30,043 nucleotides of DNA from Cymbomonas tetramitiformis (lineage: Eukaryota; Chlorophyta; Pyramimonadophyceae; Pyramimonadales; Pyramimonadaceae), in assembly GCA_001247695.2 (NCBI GenBank), contig LGRX02009983.1, positions 1-30,043 of the forward strand, written 5' to 3'. The notes under the pieces are model-generated. The model made no database searches. It saw only the letters and a program-made list of their open reading frames with translations, and was not told the DNA's origin. Shown piece after piece: positions 1 through 9,900 of this stretch. The position numbers were made by a program, and so were the translations under genes. Within the stretch, counting starts at the first letter, position 1. Each line of letters begins with the position of its first letter.

Positions 1-56
1 TGTCTAGCAGAAAGATTGCGTTGGTCCATGTCTAGCAGAAAGATTGCGTTGGTCCA
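1..56. repeat. 28-bp tandem repeat, two copies
   Basis: Two identical 28-bp units (1-28 and 29-56) begin TGTCTAGCAGAAAGATTGCG, and the first six bases of a third follow before the sequence diverges. The array may extend past the left edge of the window. It lies downstream of the last C2-gene exon seen, probably in an intron. Confidence 0.9.
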
Positions 57-210
57 TGTCTATCCGCCTGAAGCCCACCCGCCCGGCTGAAACAGAGAAT
101 CCGGCGCGTCTCACAAATAACGTACGTCTCCGCTGCTTCCAGTTTTGGCTACGTGCGTCAGAGACAGTACATATCATCCCCGGGAAACACTCCCGAGGCC
201 CGAGGATCAC

Positions 211-2166
211 CTTGTACATGACGTACGACACAGACAACTCCACGGTTCCCGAAATGCCTTGAGCTCGCAGTGTTTTCTTCAGCATAGTTGAGGAGGTGAG
301 GCGGCAAGTTCGCCTTGAGATTCCGTCCTTGCCCTCGGAATGGACTAGTTTATCCAAGAGTATCTGCCACATAAATTGAAAAAATCCTTGATTCCGTCAT
401 GGGAGTCAGAAAAGTCTTCAGTTGCTACGGCTCGAGCAAGAGATGGCCAAGCTGGTGCCAGCCGGGTTCATAGCCTTCACGTGTTGTGACCGGCACACGA
501 GGCGAAGGAAGTCATAAATATTTTGGGTGACAGCAGGGGAGCCATGCAGCGCTTCACTCAGCGTTGGCTGGCAGGAACAAACGCATCAGTAGACGTTGTC
601 CAAACCATCGGAGCAAGGCATCAGTACAACATTTATTTCTAGAACCTCGAAAGCCTGTACGTTATGCATCTTGACCCGTCAGACTAGTACAAAGATCTCG
701 TCTGCTAAGGCTGGGGGAGCGGGCTTGACTCCACACATCCTAAAAGCGACGCGGGCCGTATGTAAGAAGCACCTCGCATTCTCCCATGTAGTCGTCCCCG
801 CTTGCAATATCCCAGTCGAACACCTCCACTCGAAGGCAAACGGAATTAAAGCTTCGTGGAACCTAGGGAGCAACGCAGCCTGTCCGATCAGGGGTGGATG
901 CTTCCACGTTGCCTTCCTGGTGTCTGGCACGACGGCTGATCTGAGAGCCTACAAGCACTCTGCCATGTTTGGAACTGCATGGATCAACTCTCCATTCCGA
1001 CGTGGGAGGAACTCAAACGACCCCTGTTGCGATCAGCCAGGAGCCAACCAACTGACTTCAGCCGACTGGCACGTCAGGATGACGAGGCAACTCTGAACAT
1101 TCTCTCGCGTCGCGAACCCGAAACTTCCAAGCAAGACTGGCGACTTGCCTCGAGGATGCATGAGGACGCGCGGAGATATCTGTGACATGCGAAAACGAAA
1201 CTATCCGCAAGCAAGCCTGGCACAACGAACACGTGGGAGTCACCTCGATCTTATAGGTTTCGTCGTCCCACACTGGATCAAGTGTCGCTTTTTTAACCGT
1301 GGACTTCGCTATATCCGCGATTTTCTGTCCCCGCACAGAAGATGCTCAAAAGCTTGCCACCAAGACGAATGTGTGCCGATTCCCACTGTTGTCCTTCGGG
1401 AGTACACTTCGGCAACGCAGAACTGTCTCTGTTGCGAGAAACGTTTAAGATGGCGTTCTGTGGTTGAGATACCGAACATGATAAAGCAAGACCTGGCTGG
1501 GGAACTCATGCTCTGTCTCGAGGAGAAACAAAGGAATATTACACTAAAGGGGCGAGGAATTTATTTGTTACCGTTTCTGTTGGCTTGTTCGGATCGAATA
1601 GGTGAAACTGCAATCACACAGCAAAAAAAAGAAATTAGACCTAAAGCGATGATGGGTCAACTTTTCTCCTCCATGCTTTCTGCATCCAAGCTTGCGCGCT
1701 TGGTGCGTATATCCAACCGGCTGAAATATGACGTGATATGTCATACGCGTGTGTGATGCTTGCTGCTCCTCCCCGCCCAAGTTATCCAGGAAACACGGAA
1801 GTTTTCATATCGTCAATGAAACGAGAACACTTGCATATGCGAGTGACAAGTGCTCAAAAGAAGTATGCGGACTCGAGCATACTCCCTGAAGACGCTTGTA
1901 ACAAAGCATCGTTTTCTTTGAAAAAACACTTTAACACAATGGGCGTGTAAGAGATCTCCCAGCCAGATATGAGTACATTACAAGCACAGCGCAGCCCATT
2001 GAGTCGCGTTTCAGCGCTCGTTCTGCGTTTACGTTCCTATTTTCATAAACATATATGTTTGTACCTTCACAAAAGGGTCTGACTTTCCGTTATTGTCTCT
2101 GGCAATGAGGTCCTTCGCGTTATGCAACGTCACGGACAGTGCACCCATATACTTTGCGTTTGCCAT
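211..2166 (-). CDS. C2-domain protein, N-terminal part, five exons, continues past the left edge
   Basis: The minus-strand exons are 2065-2166, 1572-1607, 1244-1324, 773-862 and 211-363, in that order of translation. All junctions are phase 0 with GT donors and AG acceptors, giving 154 residues. The first exon has ATG at 2166 and reads into a typical C2 start ending GKSDPFVK. The second supplies FHLFDPNKPTET. The third has TLDPVWDDETY, the family's NPVWNE-like motif. The fourth has VEVFDWDIASGDDYMGECE, and the fifth closes the fold with GTVELSVSY. Asp residues expected for Ca2+ binding are present in loop 1 (ARD, SDP) and loop 3 (DWD, GDD), so Ca2+-dependent phospholipid binding is a fair inference. 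The donor after residue 154 (intron GT at 209-210) shows the gene goes on; I found no convincing next exon in 1-208. C2 domains occur in many unrelated proteins, so the full protein cannot be named. The head-to-head neighbour is the dehydrogenase gene at 3942. Confidence 0.82.
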
Positions 2167-3941
2167 CTTGCAGAAGCGTGCGATAAACACTCACAAAAGC
2201 TACGAGTTCCTGTCGTGGTCACCACGATACAATAGAAATGTCTGCAAATTCGTTCCCCGTTTCAGACGAGAGTTGAGGCATATATATATGCAGAAAATTC
2301 ACTCTCGCATATCTCCGAGAAAACTGCTAATATTGCTGACAACAGTGTTAGGTGTGCCTGCGCCCTGAAAGCACTTCACGCGTTCACTTCAGGTAGCGGT
2401 AGGTATGTTATTAGCCCCACACGCCAAAGGATACAGCTACAGTACAGCACACGCAACGTTGCTATTCCGCAATAATGAACCCGTACAGTAACGTGGGACA
2501 CGATTGCTGTGTCTGACAGACACACGACAGCCTTAGCCACACGACAGGACAACGAACAGTTAAATTATAATTATACAAACAACAAACAGTTTAAAAACTG
2601 CAACTCAAAAACTCCAGACCGTCACCAGACCCGAAGCGCGAAGGAGACCGACGCGACGCGAGCGGACGGGAGGCTTCTCATTCAACACCTAACGAATTTT
2701 CATTCTGAATATCGAATAGAGCCCTATTATATGGAAAGTGTAAGATGGATAAGACAGATATGGTTTTGCCTTTTGGCTTTAAATTTGTTAATAACGCTTG
2801 ACGAGTCCTGGCCATCGGCATGCGATGGCCCTGAGACGCGAGACCCACGCCAGACCGGTAGAGCTGCCCAACTTAAACTTGTCCGTTCATTTTTTAACAG
2901 TGGCAATTTTCCGAATCCGACAGTCCATATACGATTCCAGAGATCGAAATACGATACATTCCTTTGTTGCTCCCCAGGAATCTCTTCGGACCTTCCGATG
3001 TTTCCGATCTGAAAACATTGGACGGCTCAACTTTAGTTGGGCACCCCGACAGACCGGACCGGCGCGGCGCAACGCGGGAGACGAGCGGAGGTTCAGCCTC
3101 AGCGTCGTCCTGGTTATCGGAAAGAGAGCGATGAGGTGGATCGTGGATGTCTATCGATGATCGAATAAATTGATCTGAAGGTTACAAATTGTCCGTGCAG
3201 TTATCCGGACTCCGGAGAGTATCCGGATCCGAAGTTCCGGACTATCATACCACGATATCAGACACCAGACAACCAGAGCAGAGTGAGAGAGGTCCAGGTG
3301 AGAGCGAGCTGCCGAGCTCGGTGAGAGCTGCTCCTTTCTCTCATCCCTTACGAATTACTAGATATAGATAGCATTCCTTTACGAATTGCAATAAAACTCG
3401 GTTGGAGCCCTACACTTACTAATCGTATCGTGCCAGTGCCGTCCGATCGCAAAATGACGTCAAATATTCGGTCGCAGCTCGCAGGCCTAATGGAGATCTC
3501 TAGATCGACTGGCCTAGTAAAAAAATAGTACTCCTACATCTACACCCCACATTCATATTTCTAATAATAGCATGCCGTTGAACTAACTAAATACGGATTC
3601 ACTGTTATTGTAATCCTGCGGTTGTCTGCACTTTTTTTTTCGTTCACTGCGATATATACCGTAGAGATTAATGATGCTGACGAGTTTATATATTGATGAC
3701 TCCGAGAATAAAATAAATAGTATAAGTATATGGAGACAAAACGTTGTAGGTCAGTACATCAGTAGGGTTTTCTGGCGAGCGCAAGCACCCTAAGAGGTAC
3801 GGGGTTTGCCGTAGGGCTGTGGTACCAGAAAATTTCCTTGGAAAGCTTCCTTGGAAGCGACTCAAACTGCGAATCTTATGCTCTGTAGTTTGCGGATGAT
3901 TTTTCGCGTGCCTCAATAGTCTTCAAAACAAACTTGAGAAA
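2167..3941. promoter_or_regulatory. Intergenic spacer between two divergent host genes
   Basis: This roughly 1.8-kb spacer separates the ATG of the C2 gene (minus) from the ATG of the dehydrogenase gene (plus), so it must hold both promoters and both 5' UTRs. I see no convincing coding exon in it. It holds a hAT-like MITE (2859-3049) and a cluster of TCCGGA and ATCCGG words at 3200-3245. I could not identify a clear TATA box at a fixed distance from either start. The 5' ends of the transcripts are unknown. Confidence 0.5.
2859..3049. mobile_element. hAT-like MITE, 191 bp, with 8-bp target site duplication
   Basis: The left end reads TAGAGCTGCCCAACTTAAAC. The reverse complement of the right end reads TCGGGGTGCCCAACTAAAGT. 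The inverted repeat shares TGCCCAACT exactly and stays alignable, with mismatches, for about 30 bp. The element is flanked on both sides by the same 8 bases, CAGACCGG (2851-2858 and 3050-3057). An 8-bp duplication with ends of the T/CAGGG(T)GCCC type is characteristic of the hAT superfamily. There is no coding capacity, so it is non-autonomous. It sits between the two divergent host genes and may affect their promoters. Confidence 0.8.
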
Positions 3942-6900
3942 ATGAGTGTAGTCCGACCAAAAGAAGTGGCGTTCATCGGACTCGGTGCCATGGGGTAATC
4001 TGAATACTGTTCCAATCCTCCTCCGAGTAGCTTGTTTATAAACTCCCCTTCGTTTGTCAGATTATTTGACTTCCAGATGCAGCTACCGCTCAAGTAGCGA
4101 AAAGTTCTATGGCCTTGCCCGAAATATTACAAGTTTAGCTGCATCCTTTGCCGCGCTTCGGAACTTTTTGCTACTGAATCCCAGCGCTCTCCAACCGACT
4201 GAACTCCTGCATTTGCAGCAGGTACCCTATGGCAGGTAATCTTGCAAAGACTGTTGGCAAGAGTTTACTGGTATGGAACAGGTGGGTTTCATAGAACTGT
4301 TTTTTTTCCTCCGTTGAGCTAAGTTTTTCGGTAGCGCACGGTATAGGGATGCTCTTTGCTATGCAGGTCCCACGAAAAAGCCACGAAGCACGCGAGTGAG
4401 CACGGGTCCACCAGTGTCCAGAACATCGAAGAAACTTGTCAAGCAAAGGTCGTAAACCTATTTTGAATTGGCTGGTATCGGGAGGCAATTCTTTGCGAAT
4501 CGGGCACTGTTATTGCATTGCATGTGTACCTCGTGCTCTATAATATCGCAAAATCGACGACGATAGACCTTCGTAATAGACCTTTCAGCCGAGAAATACG
4601 TGGAACCAATGTGATGACCGCCTGGTACGACCCACTAATGTCTCAGGTGATCTTCACGTGCCTGCCATCGAGCCGGGAGTTCGAGGAACTGATATTTCAA
4701 ATCCAAGACGGCTTAGTTCCGGGCACCATTATCGTGGACTGCACGTCCGGGGAGCCCGTGGCCACGCAGGTTCACGCCTCATATCTCTATCCTTATTTGC
4801 CTTCATTCATACAGCTGATGACGAGCTTCTGGATTTAGGGTTTAGCCAACAATAACGCCTCCTGCATGCAATCTATCTTGCAAAGAAGAGACACAGTAAA
4901 GTCGCTTCGTCATCACTAGAGCACGTTTATTTCTGTTTTTCATTGCTCGGCGCTCGACTGAAGACATCATCCGCCTTCGGCATGAGCTGCGTAGTGTTGA
5001 GCCACCTTCTGCACACTATCAAGGAATGACGGGTCGCCATGCACTTACACCAACACTTCATTCCGCCGTGACAATAGGGAGCGTTGTTGTATGCTGCTTG
5101 CCTGTTACCTGCTCACTGTTTTTATCGCAAGTATTTTCAGGAAAGCTAAAGTCAAGGTGATCAACTCGCTGTAATGAGGTAGTATTCCTGCTTGATGGAC
5201 AGTTGCTCAGCTGATAAACACACGTCAGCGATGGATCACTTCCAAGCATCCATCCTTTTTTTCAAAGCGTGCGGGTACGGCACGTTTGCAGAGAATTGCG
5301 AAAGCACTCCTTGAGCGTGGCACCCAACTGCTGGACTGCCCGGTGAGCGGCGGGCCCGGTGGAGCGAAGGCTGCGACCCTCACAGCGATGCTAGGAGGTG
5401 AATTCCAGTCCTTGTTGTTGAGACCTTTGTTTCACGAGAGGGTTCAATGGGTGCTGTGTTGTGTAAGGCCTGTCACAAGGGTCCGCCTTTCGCTTCTTAA
5501 AGGTTTACCTTTGCACACTAGGCGATCCGCAAGCTGTGCTTCAAGTGACTCCCACAGTGGCGTTATTTGCAAAGAAGATCATACATGTGGGACCTGTTGG
5601 GAGCGGGCATGCCATCAAGGTAGACAGGCTCGTTCTCGCTTTTGCCTGCTTCAAACAAACACTGTGAGGTAAAGGGTGCACTTCAGCAGGTTCTCACCGG
5701 GGTGGCAAAGTTGCAACTGGGCGCATTTACTCTTTTTGGCAAGATGTTGCATTTTTGAAAACTATAGGCTTTTCGTAAAGGCAAGAACACAATCAAAGGT
5801 TCGGTGCGTCCGGAGAATCAACGCTAGCTTGCCGTTTTTGAGGGATTTGAGTTGAGATTTATCGCTTGGATGACTGGTATGGTCTTGAACTTAGGCGGTG
5901 AACAATATCCTCAATGTCACCCATCTGATGTTGGCATCTGAAGGGCTCTTAGCACTGAAGAAGATGGGAGTAGACCCGGTGAGTATCCCAGCCTAACGTT
6001 TTATGTCGGCACTTGTATTTGACGAGGGACAATAATGACATGGCTGTCATGTATGGCAAACAAACAGGCAAACAAACACTGCACTTGTATCTTATTTGAC
6101 AACACGGTGTTATCAAGACAATCGATACAGAGCAACAAAAAAATAGTTTTAGCTGCTCAACTTCATCGGGTGCCTCATTTCCTCACACTTGCTGGGGAGC
6201 TCATGTTAACACTCAGTTTTGAGGTGCTCGCACCTCGTTGTGAACGGGGACGGCCACCGGATGCTTATGGTTCGGGGACTGCGCTTGTCCCTGATGTGCC
6301 TCGCTAGTGGGTGCTGCCTCTTTTGGAGCATCACGGATTCATCTGGAGGTTGCTCCCGTTCCTATCCGACAGCTCGTGGTTTGACACTTGATGGGGACTT
6401 GTGTAAGTGGACCTGGGTGTGGGGTATTGGCACCTCGTTTTTCCGGGGAAGACCGCAGTTTGAAAACAGTCGGAGAGATGGACCTGTAGTCCCTGTGGTA
6501 CCTTTTTGGCCGGCACCGCCTCTTCAAGGGCGTCGCAGATTAATCTGCTTCGTGCTCTCTCCTGTGCAATGCCTCACGGTTGTTCACTTGCCGGGGGACT
6601 CGTGTTCGTTAACCTGGATGTGAGGCTCTCGCACCTCGTTGTCAACGGGGGCGGGGGCCGTTTAGAAATTGGTGATTGGATGCAACCCGTGTGACAATCC
6701 CTTTGGTATCTTTCTGGCGGGTACCGTCTCTTAAAGAAATGGAGCAGACTAGTCTGCATGCACATTGCAAGGAGAGCTAGAGTGGGGTGAAGCCGTTCGC
6801 CCTTGTTCCTTGGGGGAGCGCCTCGGCACCTGCTTTTTGGTTGCTGCTTTCATCAATCTCCCCGTGTCTTTTCGTAGGTTTGCATTGATCGAGCAACGGG

Positions 6901-9900
6901 TCCCATCCATCGACCGTGCGCCCCGGCAGGATTCGCGATATCGCATGTTTGGCGATGATTGGCACCTTGAGCCTGCTTGTGCCCGAGAGTTGTCAAGATG
7001 ACCAAAATGGCACACAGCTCCTCCATCTTCTTCAGCATTTTTGCAGTGACCGCATCAGCCTGCCGGCACTCCCAAGACATCACTGAAGTCCTGCTCCCCT
7101 TACGCACCCAGCGTCCCATCTACGAAACACTTGGCATCTTCCTCAGGCCTCAGTACAAACACTTGGCATCTTCCTCAGGCCTCAGTACAAACACTTGGCA
7201 TCTTCCTCAGGCCTCAGTACAAACACTTGGCATCTTCCTCAGGCCTCAGAAAGTCACTAACTTCATCGGCTGAACGTCGAGGCCATTTGCTGCCGCCTCC
7301 TCCATATGCTTCCCATATGCAACCGCTGTTGAAATCGGAGGAACCATACCGAAAGCAGCATCCTAGTAGGAAAAGACGATCCCATTAGGATGTTCCTCCT
7401 GGACCCAATCCAGCACCATCTGCAGCGGGGCGGCCAAGTAAAGCAGCCCCAGGGGGTCCCCCTGCTGTGTGCATACCTTTGACTTGATATACCACATCAC
7501 CGAGCCATCAGTGTTGTATGTGCTTATCCTTGGATCGTATTTAGGGCGAGGCCCCGCTCTGCTCCTGAGTCCAGACCCCACTCTCTGGGCCCGGCAATGA
7601 GAGGTCATCTCACTCCGCCAAGATATCCTGGAGGCTCGATGCCGCTTGGTTGGGCCCGCCTGCGCCCGCGGGTGCCCCTCCAGACCGAGCCTCGTTGATG
7701 CATCTTCCATTGTCAGACCATCAGTTTCCATTGTCAAATCATCAGTTTCCATTTTCAGATCATCAGTTTCCATTTACCGTACCATCAGCCACGGGGGGGG
7801 GCGCGCCATCGGGATCTGCTTACTCCAGACCACCCTGGGATCAACATGCAGAGGTTGCGTAAAATTGTACAATCTCACAAAATGTGTCTGTGGCAATGAT
7901 TAGCACATACATCCATCTATCCATACTGCATTGCATTTGGTTTGAGATGTGGGTGCATGGGTGGCATCTTATCGCAGCCCCAACAAGTTTCTGAATGCTT
8001 CTCACATCCACTGGGATGATGGTGGGCTGGCTTTTGTCGGCGGGCCTCATGCCATTCAGTGTGTGCACATGCAATGGCGCAGGATTGAAATCAACACTTA
8101 AAGTGCTCATAAATTCCGTCATCCCGGCGCCATAGCACTCAATCGCTATTCATTGATTGACGCCATTTCAACTTCTAGTCGCCACCATTGGGTGTGCCTC
8201 GAGGCTTCGAGCCACCCTACTCCACACGCACCATGAGCGATGCCACCTCTCGTGCCCCTCGTCTCGCATGTTGCTTCCCGCACTCTACAGTATCCACTCC
8301 TATGCCACCCAGCGACTCCAGCAGCCCAGTCGCTGCTTAGCTCTACATTCTCCTTTCCGAGCCGTGCGCCTCTGCTGTGTCCGCCTCTCAGCACCTTAAG
8401 GGGAAAACCTGTGCACGCCTGGAGGGGCAGGCAAAGGCGCTCGAGACCATCAACAACGCAAGTGGAAGGAGCTTGCAAACAGAGCAGCGGATCCCAAAGT
8501 CAGCCTCACTAACTCCCCGCTGCGCACCAATCAATGCGCTGCCTCCTCGTTGCGCACGCCGATCGATACGCCACCGCCTCCCCACGTTTTGTGCCAATTG
8601 ATGCGGCGCCCTTTCCCACCGTGCTTGTCGATCGATTCGAGAACACTTTCCCACGGCGCATGCGAATCAAGGTGTCGCCACCTCCCCACTGCGTACACCG
8701 ATCAATGCGTTGCCAATCCACATTGGGTGCGCCAATCGATAATGCAAACCCACCTCTCCACTACTTGCACCATATGATGCGGCGCCACCTCCCCAGCACG
8801 CACGCCAGTGCATTCATCAAATAAACTGAAGTATCGGGATATGAGATGCCACTCTTCCCTATCTAAGGTAAAGAATTGTCTTGGCTTGACAGTGCATTTA
8901 GATGTAAAACAATTATTTAAAGAATTGGCTTGGCTTGACAGTGCATTTAGATGTAGAATAATTATTGCCGAAACCGGTTTCGGCCTAGACACTTGGATTT
9001 CTATATGGGTAGCACCTCGAAGCACCTTCGCAATTATGTCCCCGATCCTCTGACTTTGTGTGAGTGGGTGGTGGGGGCGGGGGAAATGCAGTTGTGTATT
9101 GACTAGATCCTTTGACTACGGCTTCAAACTTGGACTCATGAACAAAGATGTGGGCATAGCTGGCCGGTAAGAAGCGCCTTTGCCCGTGCATGTCGTGCGT
9201 GCGCACCGGGTCAAAGTGGTGAGGAATAATGGAATTGTTGAGAGGGTTAAGAGGAGAGCAAGAAGGCATGAGAGCTTGCATAAGGCTAAGAAGAGGGAGC
9301 GATTCGATGCTAAGGGTTCACTACCCAATGATGAAGGAGTGGTTGGACGCCGAGGATTGATTTAACAAGGACAAGGGAACAATCAGATCCTAAGGATTGG
9401 CTAAATCAATGGCAAAAGATTGTTTGGGAAGTTGCCTAAATCCATGATGATGAACACATCATCGTCGATTTGGAGTGCGAATTCTATCAGGGATTCGTGT
9501 CGCGATGTGGAACTTGCGGATAGGCCATTTTTTGCAAGGCTTCACTGATCTTGAGGGACATCACTGATCTTGATTGGTATGATGTGATATGTATGGAGAT
9601 AGATGCGGGTATGAGCGTATACGTCGCAACCATGCACAAGAGAGCATGCAAGATGCACTGTGTATACTTATCCTTGGACCGACTCCTTTGGTACACCGTA
9701 GCCGCAGAAGACGGACTGCACTATGTACCCACTTCGGGACACTCATCCGGATTCTCCGGAGCTTACTAGTGAAGAATGGGACCCCCCAAGCCTTACTGAG
9801 CCACCCGAGCCCCTCTGCATCCGCATCGCCGGCGCACTGCTGCCTTGTGCTTGAAGCCGGTTCACCCCTGCCCCCCGAGCTGCGCGTGCCATATCTCCAC

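Larger units (their letters stand above)
7260..8122 (-). pseudogene. Decayed non-LTR (LINE-like) reverse transcriptase fragment
   Basis: Minus-strand translation around 7390-7560 gives [20 protein letters not shown], the GxxQGDPLGPLLFA motif of non-LTR reverse transcriptases. It is followed by VFSY and then a stop where YxDD is expected. Beyond that stop, the frame continues weakly ([14 protein letters not shown]) to about 7260. Upstream on the same strand, 7841-8122 holds [20 protein letters not shown], compatible with the RPI...R region that precedes the polymerase core. The motif with the first catalytic Asp was not found, so this is a truncated, mutated copy. It lies antisense within intron 7 of the dehydrogenase gene. 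Confidence 0.65.

Noticed and set aside
596..1096. Plus-strand open frame of 166 codons
   Set aside because: It overlaps true minus-strand C2 exons and has no recognisable motif; it is a shadow frame.
1387..1428. An extra C2-gene exon encoding FCVAEVYSRRTT
   Set aside because: It is in phase and C2-like, but the exon at 1572-1607 fits the space between SDPFVK and the next exon much better; adding this one would lengthen the loop beyond the usual fold.
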